Assembly: GCF_964026575.1 (NCBI RefSeq)
Contig: NZ_OZ032161.1
Coordinates: forward strand, 558,001-622,000
Reading direction: 5' to 3'
DNA length: 64,000 nucleotides
Origin: Candidatus Tisiphia endosymbiont of Melanophora roralis
GTDB lineage: Bacteria > Pseudomonadota > Alphaproteobacteria > Rickettsiales > Rickettsiaceae
The notes under the pieces were generated by a model. It was not told the DNA's origin and did not search any database. It was given only the letters and a program-made list of their open reading frames with translations. This document shows positions 38,198-46,637 of the stretch, one piece after another (within the stretch, counting starts at the first letter, position 1; every line of letters starts with the position of its first letter). Made by a program: the position numbers and the translations under genes.

Positions 38198-38274
38198 TCT
38201 TTCCCCTTCTTATATTTTAAGTATATAATTCAATATTAGTTTATACTTAATTTTATATTTGTGGGTAAAAGTAA

Positions 38275-39121
38275 GGATTCAATTCAGGAGAATATGGGGG
38301 TAAATAAAGAATTTCTATATTTGTTGCAATAATTAGCTCTTTAGCTTTGTGCCATCCAGCACAATCCATAACAATAATCGCTTTTTGTTCTCCTATCTGT
38401 TTAGACATCTCTGCCAAAAATATATTTAAACAAACGGTATTGACATTTGGCATCATTAAAGTAAAATCATCACCTGTGATTGGGTTAACCGCACTATAAA
38501 CATAGAAATTTTGAAAGCCCATTTTGGCTTTAACTTGAGTTCTGCTACCTTTACGAAACCAACCATAACCTAATTTAGAATGAGTCCCAAAACGTGATTC
38601 ATCAAAGAAATACAAGTAACTGCTAGGGTTATTTGTTATTGTTTCTTGAAGTTTTTTTTAGACCCTTCATGAGTTTCTTTATTCTGTTTGTAATGCACTG
38701 GTCTTGGGGTAATGTATGCAAATTTAAGTTTCTGTAATACTCTATGTACAACCGATTTACTAGCATCAATCTCCAAATTTTCTTTAAGTTTTATGATGAT
38801 ATTTTTTATTGTCATGTTACAATCGTCTTGTAACCATTTATTTATTGCTTCACAACAATTTTTTGTTAATTTACTTTTTCGTCCTCTACCTTGTTTATAT
38901 TCAAGGCTTTTATCATTACCTTGAGCAAAGCTTTTTACCCAGTTCCTAAGCGTATTGGTTGTTATATTAAATACCTTACATACTACACCAACACCATTTT
39001 CTTTAGCAGCAATTATAGCCATAAGTCTAATAGCAACTCTATTATCTCGGTTCATGCTTGCAAGTTGCTCAATAGCACGTTGGTATAACTCTTCTGTTAT
39101 TAATCTTTGATGACATCCCAT
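38275..39121 (-). pseudogene. IS630-family transposase, truncated by the IS4 element
   Basis: First frame MGCHQRLITEELYQRAIEQL with HTH VCKVFNITTNTLRNWVKSF. Second frame YFFDESRFGTHSKLGYGWFR, then IVMDCAGWHKAKELI, cut after PPYSPELNP. The last Glu of the DDE triad is lost. It is apparently identical to the intact copy at 45618 up to the break. Confidence 0.85.
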
Positions 39122-39219
39122 TATATTCCTTTCCTTAATTTATTCATAAACTTGGAATATTATAACATAATCTCATCTTTTTTCTACTATTTATACTAAT
39201 TTAAATTAGGGAATTAGTA
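38275..39219 (-). mobile_element. Second IS630 element, 5' 945 bp only
   Basis: Matches the intact IS630 copy at 45520-46636 over its first 945 bp, in reverse orientation, ending at the same PPYSPELNP codons where the IS4 element begins. The outer end TACTAATTCCCTAATTTAA is present at 39219. The 3' 170 bp are missing. Confidence 0.85.
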
Positions 39220-39530
39220 TTACAAGGTTTTCAGGGGATATTAAAAGTGCAGTAAAGAAGCAGTAAAAACGCACTGCTCTTTTGGAAAATACTACAAACC
39301 CTTATACTATAAGGCTTTCAGGGGATAGCAAAAATGCATTTAAAAACGCAGCAAAGATGCAGTAAAAAAGCACTGCTTTTTTGGATTACCCGCAAACCCT
39401 TTTAGAAACTGGGATACAAGGCAGGTCAAAAAAGCAGTACGCTTTTAAATAAAAATGCGTTTTTGGACTACCCGCAAGACCTTATACTACAAGGCTTTCA
39501 AGGTAGGTCAAAAAAGCAGGATTTTACATA
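39220..39530. repeat. Imperfect 80-100 bp tandem repeats with hairpins
   Basis: Four degenerate units begin near 39218, 39305, 39406 and 39485. Each combines (C/A)AAGG(C/T)TTTCAGGGGAT, a GCAGT...ACTGC stem flanked by A and T runs, and (T/A)CCCGCAAACCCTTATA. No continuous reading frame crosses them. They lie upstream of a phage-like gene. The type (replication iterons, regulatory leader or decayed repeats) cannot be decided here. Confidence 0.65.
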
Positions 39531-39546
39531 TATATAAATATATATA

Positions 39547-39567
39547 GCAGACTTATAAAAAGTCTGC
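39547..39567 (+). terminator. Hairpin downstream of the repeat array
   Basis: GCAGACT/AGTCTGC with a 7-base loop, followed 14 bases later by a T-run. It may end transcripts from the repeat region before the 39634 gene. Confidence 0.4.
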
Positions 39568-39633
39568 CGTAGATATATATTTTTGCTTCTGCTGGCAAAG
39601 TGAATCTGCAATAATTTTTACAAGGTAACAAAC

Positions 39634-40122
39634 ATGAAACATCATAAAACTGAAAGAACAGAATTAAACAAATTCGACAAAAGACCAATAGCTAGGTTTT
39701 ATCGCTGTTGGCTGGAGGATGAGGCAAATGGAGTAGCAGAAGGTAAGAGGCATGGGATCAACCATGAGCAGTTTAGGGTAGCTGATCGCCTAGCTTGTAA
39801 TTACCAAAGAACAACCATGTTTGGTGGTAGCGGTATAATCCAAATTGAGGCAAACAAAGACTTTAGCAAAATGCTGGGGTTGGAGAGGCAAGTACAGGCG
39901 GCTCGCATTCATCAACGAATATTTGCTAAGCTTGGCAGGAAGTCACAGGAGATAGTTGAGCATTTTTGCTTACTGGAGCTGCCGTTGCGGCAATTTGAAC
40001 TAAAGCAAATACCACAGTGGTCTAAAGGTACGGGCAGCACTAGATTACGTGAGGCACTAGATGATTTGATTGAGGTTTATCGGCAAGAGGGGCTAAAGAA
40101 TTCTAGCAAAAGTGTAACTTAA
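39634..40122 (+). CDS. Phage-associated hypothetical protein
   Basis: 162 residues, basic and helical, no membrane segment. It contains NHEQFRVADRLACNYQRTTM and RIFAKLGRKSQEIVEHFCLL. The pattern resembles the small DNA-associated or regulatory proteins found next to phage packaging genes, but I cannot name the family with confidence. It is followed by a duplicated leader region and the structural gene at 40515. Confidence 0.6.
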   Translation: MKHHKTERTELNKFDKRPIARFYRCWLEDEANGVAEGKRHGINHEQFRVADRLACNYQRTTMFGGSGIIQIEANKDFSKMLGLERQVQAARIHQRIFAKLGRKSQEIVEHFCLLELPLRQFELKQIPQWSKGTGSTRLREALDDLIEVYRQEGLKNSSKSVT

Positions 40123-40533
40123 AGTAACATTTTTTGCCTTGAAAGCAGTATAACTCTAAGGGTGAGTAGTAACTTGCAGTAACTTTTAGTTTTAGGCTAT
40201 TGCAAGCTGGTAAACCTTAGGGTATAATGAAAGGTAATAATGGGATAGTAGGTTTGGTAGCTTGGCGTAAGGGGAAAGAGGAATAAATGGCAGTAACAAG
40301 AGAAGAAGAGACAAAGAAGATGGCAAGAATTTTGGTAAAATGTAACTTAAAGTAACATTTTTTGCCTTTAAAGCACCATAATTCTAAGGGCGAGTAGTAA
40401 TTTATGTAACTTTTAATTAAAAACTATTGCAAGCTGGTAAACCTTAGGGTATAATAAAAGGCAATAATGGGATAGTAGGTTTGGTAATTTGGCGTAAGGG
40501 GAAAAGAGGAATAAATGGCAGTAACGAGAGAAG
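40113..40533. repeat. 228-bp direct tandem duplication covering a gene start
   Basis: The segment beginning TGTAACTTAAAGTAACAT at 40113 recurs at 40341, and both run through CTTAGGGTATAAT(G/A)AAAGG to ATAAATGGCAGTAAC. The copies are diverged by scattered substitutions. Copy 1 carries a 22-codon frame (40287-40355) that begins like the real gene and then stops. Copy 2 leads the intact gene at 40515. Leader and promoter were therefore doubled. Confidence 0.85.
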
Positions 40534-40958
40534 AAAAAACCAATAGCAAACTGCAGCAATTGTTAGCACCAGTAGCGATTAATGCAGATAAACTTGATGT
40601 AGAGGCGGTGGATGTATCAGGTTTTGAAAGTGGTATTTTTACGGTAATGGTAGGAGCAGCTAACGTGAATCCGAACGATGACAGGCATGTACAAATCAGG
40701 TTGCAACATTCAAACGACAATGTTAACTTTACTGATTGCCTTGATACAGAGATTATAGGAGCTGTGCTTGGGGAAAATACTGGCACTTTTGCTTACCTTA
40801 AAACTAGACCTGATGATACTACTGCTTTTATGGCAGGTTATATTGGTGATAAGAGGTTTGTAAGACCAGCAATTAAAGTAACAGGTGACCTTGGAGATGG
40901 GGTTTTAATGGGTGTTGCTGCAATATTGCACGGTTCTAAATATCGTCCGGTAGTTTAA
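40515..40958 (+). CDS. Phage structural-like hypothetical protein
   Basis: 147 residues. After a short charged start (MAVTREEKTNSK), the rest is beta-rich: VSGFESGIFTVMVGAANV, HVQIRLQHSNDNVNFTD, then FVRPAIKVTGDLGDGVLMGV. This pattern is seen in small virion proteins of siphophages (decoration or tail components). An upstream AAGAGGAATAA region gives a fair ribosome site. The Z-like gene follows 20 bases later. Confidence 0.65.
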   Translation: MAVTREEKTNSKLQQLLAPVAINADKLDVEAVDVSGFESGIFTVMVGAANVNPNDDRHVQIRLQHSNDNVNFTDCLDTEIIGAVLGENTGTFAYLKTRPDDTTAFMAGYIGDKRFVRPAIKVTGDLGDGVLMGVAAILHGSKYRPVV

Positions 40959-40978
40959 AAATTAGAAAGGTTGCAGTT

Positions 40979-41563
40979 ATGAGTTTTACTATTGATGTGA
41001 AAAGTGATATAAACAAGATAGCCCGTTATATGGATAATATCGAGAAGAAACAGCTACCATTTGCAGTTAACTTGACTTTGAACAAAATAGCATTGCTCGT
41101 GCAAGAGCAAATCTGCAAAAGAGTACCAATCATATTCAATAACAGCAAAAAATGGTGGGACAAACACCAAAGAACTGGTATCAAGGTGGCATTTGCTAGT
41201 AAATATGCCTTAATATCTGCTGTGTACACTCAGGCTCATTTTGCCTACATTCAGGAAGAAGGTGGAATTAAAGTGCCATATCGTGGCAGTATGATTGCTG
41301 TACCAACCAGTAATGTACCAAAAAAGCAAAGAAGTTCAAAAGCTTTGAGAGATCAACAGGGGAATAGAAGTATATTTAAACTTGGCAAATCTATTTATCG
41401 TAGAGTTAGTAGTCAAAGATTGGAAAGGTTATATGGTCTAACCCATGAAGCTAAAGTTAACCCAAGGTTTGGGTTTAAGGCTACAGCAGTTAATACTTTT
41501 AATAGCCGCTTTGATAAGGTGTTTACGACTTCTTTTAACTTTGCCTTAGACACAGCAAAATAA
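40979..41563 (+). CDS. Phage minor tail protein, gpZ-like
   Basis: 194 residues. The start ARYMDNIEKKQLPFAVNLTL, then NKIALLVQEQICKRVP resembles the gpZ/HK97-gp10 class of minor tail proteins, in which a helical N-terminus precedes a beta-rich core (ISAVYTQAHFAYIQEEGGI). In lambda, gpZ comes between FII and U. Here it comes after them and before the terminase genes, so the module order has been shuffled. A structured DNA element lies between it and terS. Confidence 0.6.
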   Translation: MSFTIDVKSDINKIARYMDNIEKKQLPFAVNLTLNKIALLVQEQICKRVPIIFNNSKKWWDKHQRTGIKVAFASKYALISAVYTQAHFAYIQEEGGIKVPYRGSMIAVPTSNVPKKQRSSKALRDQQGNRSIFKLGKSIYRRVSSQRLERLYGLTHEAKVNPRFGFKATAVNTFNSRFDKVFTTSFNFALDTAK

Positions 41564-41602
41564 AGGAGACAGAAGCAATTTAACAAATAGTATGGAAAAA
41601 AC

Positions 41603-41698
41603 GAAACGAAACAAGGTACTTTCTAGGCTTGTCGAACCTGGGTGACTGACCACCCCGACCCTTGCCTAGCGATAAAAATTTTTGGTATATTTCGTTTC
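41603..41698. other. Extended hairpin element upstream of the small terminase gene
   Basis: Four nested stems: GAAACGAAA 41603-41611 with 41690-41698; CTAGGC 41623-41628 with 41664-41669; GTCG 41631-41634 with 41656-41659; GGGTG 41640-41644 with 41651-41655, closing a 6-base loop. The centre is strikingly GC-rich compared with its surroundings. The position just before a Nu1-like gene is where cos or packaging signals lie in lambda-type phages; a structured RNA is the alternative. Confidence 0.6.
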
Positions 41699-41816
41699 TT
41701 TTAATTTAACAAAAGCTCTGTAACCCCTTAAATATAAAGCTCTCACATTTTACCAATTGTAGTAAAAAACGAAATAAGCGAAATATAAAAATATAATTAG
41801 TTTAGTATTTAGTTTA

Positions 41817-42281
41817 ATGAATAACCATAAAGTATCAGACATTGCCAAAGCTTTGCAATTAAGTGAACGTAGAGTGCAACAATTGGTTAAGGAAGCTATA
41901 CTGCCTGCTCCAGTAGCTGGTAAGTATGATTTAGCTGACTGCATAAAGTCGTATGCACGGTATCTTGAATCAAGACCAGTTGGCAAAAATACCTCTGATA
42001 ATTTAAACGCCCAAAAACTACGCTTACTCAAGGCTCAAGCTGATAAAGCAGAATTAGAAGTACAGATACTGGAAGGCAAATACTTAGCTAGCAGTGAGGT
42101 GGAAATTCATTGGTCTAATTTGATCATTGCCTTTAGAGCTAGGATGCTGAGTCTTCCAAACAATATAGCTCGGCAAATAATAGTACTTGATAATGATTTT
42201 GCAGCCATTGTGCATTGCTTAGAGGCGGAAATACATAAGGCACTTTTGGAACTAAGCAAATATGGGACTGTTGTAAACTGA
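41817..42281 (+). CDS. Phage terminase small subunit, Nu1-like
   Basis: 154 residues. The N-terminal winged HTH reads VSDIAKALQLSERRVQQLVK, matching the Nu1 DNA-binding domain. A long helix follows (NAQKLRLLKAQADKAELEVQ), used for oligomerisation and contact with the large subunit, then a C-terminal FRARMLSLPNNIARQ block. It recognises the packaging site and recruits GpA. The large-subunit gene starts 33 bases later. Confidence 0.88.
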   Translation: MNNHKVSDIAKALQLSERRVQQLVKEAILPAPVAGKYDLADCIKSYARYLESRPVGKNTSDNLNAQKLRLLKAQADKAELEVQILEGKYLASSEVEIHWSNLIIAFRARMLSLPNNIARQIIVLDNDFAAIVHCLEAEIHKALLELSKYGTVVN

Positions 42282-42314
42282 TTCAAAAAATTTTTATCTT
42301 ACAACAATCCCATT

Positions 42315-44162
42315 ATGCCAACGAGCCAAATAATTTGGAGTCAGATTACCAAGAAAATAGCCAAACTAGTAGCACCACCACCAAAGTTAAGCGTAAGTCA
42401 GTGGGCGGATAATTATCGTAAGCTGTCAAGTGAGTCTTCGGCTGAGCCGGGTAGCTGGCATACTAGTAAGACTCCGTATCAACGTGAAATCATGGATGCA
42501 GTAAATGATCCAAAGATAGAGATGATCGTAGTAATGTCATCAGCACAAGTTGGTAAAACTGAAGTGATCAATAATATTGTTGGCTATCATATTCATCAAG
42601 ACCCAGCACCAATGCTAATAGTGCAACCTACTGAAAAGCTGGCAGAAAGCTGGTCAACGGATCGTTTAACTCCTATGCTGCGTGATAGTGAGGTATTTAA
42701 GAACTTAGTCAAAGACCCAAAAAGTAGAGATTCCGGCAATAAGATATTATACAAGCGTTTTCCGGGTGGACACATTACCATGGCTGGTAGTAACTCACCT
42801 TCTTCACTGGCAAGCAGGCCAGTCAGGATTGTGCTATGTGATGAGGTAGATCGTTATCCTGCTAGTAGTGGTTCAGAAGGAGATCCAGTTAATTTAGCCA
42901 AGAAAAGAGCCACAACTTTTTGGAATAGAAAAATTATTTTAACTTCAACTCCAACTATCAAATATTTTAGCAGAATAGAACTGGCTTATCTGCAAAGTGA
43001 TCAAAGACGTTATTATGTTCCATGTAAATTATGCGGTGAGTACCAAACCTTAAAATGGTCTCAAATACGATGGCCTAAAGACAAACCTGAAGAAGCACAT
43101 TATATTTGTGAGGTAAATGGCTGCATTCTGCACGATAATGATAAAATGTCGATGCTACAGCGTGGTAAGTGGATATCTGAAGCTAAAGGAGAAAGTAACA
43201 ACATTGCTGGTTTTCATATAAGCGAGATCTATTCGCCTTGGGTTACTTGGGCTAGAATGACGGCAGAATTCCTGAAAGCGAAAATGATGCCTGAAACCTT
43301 AAAGACTTGGGTTAATACCAGTCTTGGTGAAACTTGGGAGGAAGGAGGAGATAAGGTAGATGAAACTTCACTATTGTCGAGAAAAGAAAATTGGGGCAAT
43401 GTTGTACCTAACGGGGTTGTTATTATTACTGCTGGTGTAGACGTACAAAATGATCGACTTGAAGTGGAAATAGTTGGTTGGGGTGTAAAAGAAGAAAGCT
43501 GGTCGCTTGATTATAGAGTAATCTATGGTGATCCTGCTAGGAGTGAGATATGGGATGATCTTGATAATATCCTAGAGCAGAACATTAAACACCAAAGCGG
43601 CATTAACCTTAGGATTGCCTCAGTTTGTGTTGATTCAGGCGGTCATCACACCCAAGCAGTTTATGCTTACTGTAAGAAAAGACAGTTACGTAGGATATTT
43701 GCCATAAAGGGTTCATCAATAGCAGGTAAAGTCTTGGTTAGTAGACCATCAATTGCCAATAGAATGCGAGTTAAGTTGTTTTCCATTGGCACTGATACAG
43801 CCAAAGAAATGATCTACAGCCGATTAAAGATTACTGAACTAGGACCGGGATATTGTCATTTCCCAATAAATTATGACGCGGAATATTTTAAACAACTAAC
43901 GGCAGAGAAAATCGTTACTTATTATAATAAAGGCTTTCCAACTCGCAAATGGGAGAAGCCAGCTGGTAAACGTAATGAGGCACTTGATTGTAGGGTTTAT
44001 GCCTTAGCAGCTTTGTACATACTAAACCCAAATTTAGAACTTTTAGCAAATAAAATGCTTGAGCAAACAGCAAAAGTAGAAGTTAAAGAAACTGAGAAAA
44101 AGCTGAGTTTAAACTTTATCAAGCCAATCAGAAAAACAACTAGCTTTGTCAAAAATTGGTAA
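42315..44162 (+). CDS. Phage terminase large subunit, GpA family
   Basis: 615 residues, near full family length. The ATPase has Walker A VVMSSAQVGKTE (K81) and Walker B IVLCDEVDRY, then the coupling motif ILTSTPT. A cysteine cluster (YYVPCKLCGEY and YICEVNGC) may bind zinc. The nuclease half shows ITAGVDVQNDRLEVEIVGW and VCVDSGGHHTQAVY, with acidic metal ligands, and a C-terminal RNEALDCRVYALAALYI. It cuts and pumps DNA into the prohead. It looks intact although the capsid is not. Confidence 0.95.
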   Translation: MPTSQIIWSQITKKIAKLVAPPPKLSVSQWADNYRKLSSESSAEPGSWHTSKTPYQREIMDAVNDPKIEMIVVMSSAQVGKTEVINNIVGYHIHQDPAPMLIVQPTEKLAESWSTDRLTPMLRDSEVFKNLVKDPKSRDSGNKILYKRFPGGHITMAGSNSPSSLASRPVRIVLCDEVDRYPASSGSEGDPVNLAKKRATTFWNRKIILTSTPTIKYFSRIELAYLQSDQRRYYVPCKLCGEYQTLKWSQIRWPKDKPEEAHYICEVNGCILHDNDKMSMLQRGKWISEAKGESNNIAGFHISEIYSPWVTWARMTAEFLKAKMMPETLKTWVNTSLGETWEEGGDKVDETSLLSRKENWGNVVPNGVVIITAGVDVQNDRLEVEIVGWGVKEESWSLDYRVIYGDPARSEIWDDLDNILEQNIKHQSGINLRIASVCVDSGGHHTQAVYAYCKKRQLRRIFAIKGSSIAGKVLVSRPSIANRMRVKLFSIGTDTAKEMIYSRLKITELGPGYCHFPINYDAEYFKQLTAEKIVTYYNKGFPTRKWEKPAGKRNEALDCRVYALAALYILNPNLELLANKMLEQTAKVEVKETEKKLSLNFIKPIRKTTSFVKNW

Positions 44163-44179
44163 ATTTAAATCCTGAAATA

Positions 44180-44671
44180 TTATGCATTGCCGCCTTTATG
44201 TAATTCTTCATCATCGAAATCTATTGTTGCTTTAGCAGCATGCATTATAACGTTAAAATATGAGAAGCAGAATTTTAATAAATAATGCTCAGTTATTATG
44301 TTAGTTGCTAAAAAATTATCAAATTTATCTTTTTCAGTATTGGCAGTATGCAATATATTTTCTTGAATATAAAGCCTATTAATCAGCTTAGCTTCTAATA
44401 AAGTAGTAATTACCACCCAAGTTACGAAATAACAAATATTACCAAATATACTGTCATCGATGATTAGATTGATAGGACTATTATAATTATTTTGTTTGCT
44501 TACTGTATAAATTAATTCGCGAAGTATACTGTCATCGTATTTATTTGGTGCGTCGATAATTTTTATTATTGTAAAATTATTTTCCTTACAAAAATTGATC
44601 AAAGATTGCCTTATGAGTTCAAAACGGGCATGTGATGAATATAATAAGATAATGGCTTGTTGGTTGTTCAT
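44180..44671 (-). CDS. Hypothetical protein in the prophage
   Basis: 163 residues on the strand opposite the terminase genes. AIILLYSSHARFELIRQSLI, then FCKENNFTIIKIIDAPNKYD is reminiscent of the start of a resolvase-type alpha/beta fold, but the catalytic Ser-containing R-V-S motif is absent, so this is at best a distant or dead relative. A hydrophobic stretch (ICYFVTWVVITTLL) lies in the middle. It was probably acquired as a morph within the prophage. Confidence 0.5.
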   Translation of the reverse strand: MNNQQAIILLYSSHARFELIRQSLINFCKENNFTIIKIIDAPNKYDDSILRELIYTVSKQNNYNSPINLIIDDSIFGNICYFVTWVVITTLLEAKLINRLYIQENILHTANTEKDKFDNFLATNIITEHYLLKFCFSYFNVIMHAAKATIDFDDEELHKGGNA

Positions 44672-44712
44672 ATGCGATCCCTTCTCTAATGTTTTAATAA
44701 TTAAGAGTTTTG

Positions 44713-44936
44713 ATCGCCAAAGATAAAATGATAAAAGAAAATTTTATAGGTTATATATATCTTGGCGATCGGGGGTTCGAAAAACCGCATAACACAGCTA
44801 CAATAGCCTTTAGGCTTGAGATTTACACCCCAAGCCTTGAACATAGCTATCATCACCCCGATCATGTAATCGAGGAACATCATTTTTACGGTTGATGTTT
44901 TACCGGTTATGCTGGAGGTTTCGATACCCCAAAGTA
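44713..44936. repeat. Compound palindromic segment with no convincing gene
   Basis: Hairpin GATCGCCAAAGATA...TATCTTGGCGATC (44713-44769) is followed by a long-range inverted pair, GGGGGTTCGAAAAACCGCAT with GGTTATGCTGGAGGTTTCGA...CCCC (about 44769-44936), and an internal AGGCTTGAG...CAAGCCT. Short frames exist on both strands but have no ribosome site or family. Confidence 0.55.
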
Positions 44937-45022
44937 ACTTTGCAGTTACTTCATTTTTAATTTCAAACTACAGTTAGCAAAAGTCAATAATAAGTTTTTT
45001 CAATTACTAATTATATCTTACG

Positions 45023-45211
45023 GTGATTTCTGAACCAACATCATTTACTGCAGGTGAAACTGTCGAATGGCAACGATATTTAAACAAATATCCTGCTAAT
45101 GAAGGCTGGAATTTATCTTATAGCTTTCGTAATTATACCACTAGTTTTGACGTTGCTGCTATTGCTGTAAATTGTAATCAGGTTTTGCCCCCTTTAGAGC
45201 AAAGATTGTAA
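45023..45211 (+). CDS. Small phage protein, GTG start
   Basis: 62 residues from a GTG: VISEPTSFTAGETVEWQRYL, then YPANEGWNLSYSFRNYTT. This opening (SEPTSFTAG...W) resembles a small protein class found next to head-tail genes in siphophages; those are longer, so this may be a C-terminally shortened copy. After its stop, 45212-45379 holds a fragmentary open frame (KIDPFKKVIISPKKWRG) but nothing I can name. Confidence 0.5.
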   Translation: MISEPTSFTAGETVEWQRYLNKYPANEGWNLSYSFRNYTTSFDVAAIAVNCNQVLPPLEQRL

Positions 45212-45379
45212 CGAAAATTGATCCCTTTAAAAAAGTAATAATATCTCCAAAAAAGTGGCGTGGCGATCCAAATAAACAGCAATTATCTTTTATCTAAATT
45301 TTAGATGAAAATAAATTATTGTCAATAAACGTTGAAAAATGACCCGTTTAGCGAGCAATATTGTAGAGGGTAAAATTAG

Positions 45380-45508
45380 TTATTTTCGTTTTCTCATACG
45401 ATAACTTTCGTTACCAATTTTTATGATGTTACAGTTGTGGCAAATTCTGTCAAGTAATGCTACCGTCATTTTATTACAACCAAAGACTTGTGGTCATTCT
45501 AGGAATTT
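45380..45508 (-). pseudogene. IS21 helper ATPase IstB, C-terminal remnant
   Basis: Minus-strand frame KMTVALLDRICHNCNIIKIG followed by NESYRMRKRK and a stop, matching the end of IstB (ALIDRL.HHC.I...GESYR). The upstream part is lost where the IS630 element inserted (45520). Confidence 0.7.
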
Positions 45509-45519
45509 GTGACATATAA

Positions 45520-46636
45520 TACTAATTCCCTAATTTAAATTAGTATAAATAGTAGAAAAAAGATGAGATTATGTTATAATATTCCAAGTTTATGAATAAA
45601 TTAAGGAAAGGAATATAATGGGATGTCATCAAAGATTAATAACAGAAGAGTTATACCAACGTGCTATTGAGCAACTTGCAAGCATGAACCGAGATAATAG
45701 AGTTGCTATTAGACTTATGGCTATAATTGCTGCTAAAGAAAATGGTGTTGGTGTAGTATGTAAGGTATTTAATATAACAACCAATACGCTTAGGAACTGG
45801 GTAAAAAGCTTTGCTCAAGGTAATGATAAAAGCCTTGAATATAAACAAGGTAGAGGACGAAAAAGTAAATTAACAAAAAATTGTTGTGAAGCAATAAATA
45901 AATGGTTACAAGACGATTGTAACATGACAATAAAAAATATCATCATAAAACTTAAAGAAAATTTGGAGATTGATGCTAGTAAATCGGTTGTACATAGAGT
46001 ATTACAGAAACTTAAATTTGCATACATTACCCCAAGACCAGTGCATTACAAACAGAATAAAGAAACTCATGAAGGGTCTAAAAAAAACTTCAAGAAACAA
46101 TAACAAATAACCCTAGCAGTTACTTGTATTTCTTTGATGAATCACGTTTTGGGACTCATTCTAAATTAGGTTATGGTTGGTTTCGTAAAGGTAGCAGAAC
46201 TCAAGTTAAAGCCAAAATGGGCTTTCAAAATTTCTATGTTTATAGTGCGGTTAACCCAATCACAGGTGATGATTTTACTTTAATGATGCCAAATGTCAAT
46301 ACCGTTTGTTTAAATATATTTTTGGCAGAGATGTCTAAACAGATAGGAGAACAAAAAGCGATTATTGTTATGGATTGTGCTGGATGGCACAAAGCTAAAG
46401 AGCTAATTATTGCAACAAATATAGAAATTCTTTATTTACCCCCATATTCTCCTGAATTGAATCCGACAGAAAAATTGTGGCAATATTTAAAGTCTAATAC
46501 TATAAAGAATAGAGTATATGACACAATCGAACAACTAGAAATAGTAGTATGTTCCTGCCTTAAAAATTTAAGTGCCTCACTAATTAAATCGATTTGTTGT
46601 ATGAATTATTTGCTAAATTAAATTAGGGAATTAGTA
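45520..46636 (+). mobile_element. IS630-family element, intact copy
   Basis: 1,117 bp with perfect 19-bp inverted ends (TACTAATTCCCTAATTTAA) and TA at both borders. The incomplete copy at 38275-39219 is the same element. On the right it truncates the TPR gene; on the left it cuts the istB remnant. Confidence 0.9.
45618..46621 (+). CDS. IS630-family transposase, expressed by frameshift
   Basis: OrfA (45618-46103) starts MGCHQRLITEELYQRAIEQL with an HTH. OrfB continues as LQETITNNPSSYLYFFDESRF, then AIIVMDCAGWHKA and LPPYSPELNPTEKLWQYLKS, giving all three DDE residues. The frames overlap at an eight-A run (46080-46087), and moving by one base there joins them. The same run occurs in the other copy, so slippage rather than mutation is likely. 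Full length after fusion is about 330 residues. Confidence 0.85.
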
Positions 46637-46637
46637 T

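Larger units (their letters stand above)
36404..38274 (-). mobile_element. IS4-family (Tn5-like) element carrying a MITE insertion
   Basis: Ends are TTACTTTTACCCACAA (left) and its complement (right). Length is 1,871 bp, or about 1,535 bp after removing the 330-bp MITE and its 6-bp duplication. Both flanks are the same IS630-type sequence (CTCCTGAATTGAATCC) in opposite orientations, which is not a normal insertion footprint. Confidence 0.85.

Noticed and set aside
39218-39530. Possible CRISPR array
   Set aside because: Units are 80-100 bp, imperfect and not separated by unique spacers of constant length; no cas genes in the window.
41592-41645. A 17-codon frame (MEKTKRNKVLSRLVEPG) after a good AAGGAG upstream
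   Set aside because: The ribosome site is more than 20 bases from the ATG and the frame runs through the structured element; its coding appearance is probably accidental.
44180-44671. Serine resolvase
   Set aside because: The fold-like opening is suggestive but the R-x-S catalytic motif and the conserved arginines are not present.
44765-44790. tRNA-like GGGGGTTCGAAAAACC (T-loop resemblance)
   Set aside because: No acceptor, D or anticodon stems can be drawn around it; it is one arm of a long inverted repeat.
44701-44895. Overlapping 60-codon frames on both strands
   Set aside because: They lie within a palindromic segment, lack ribosome sites and recognisable families, and look like by-products of symmetry.
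45380-45508. Intact IS21 element
   Set aside because: Only the last roughly 43 codons of istB are present; no istA or second end is seen.
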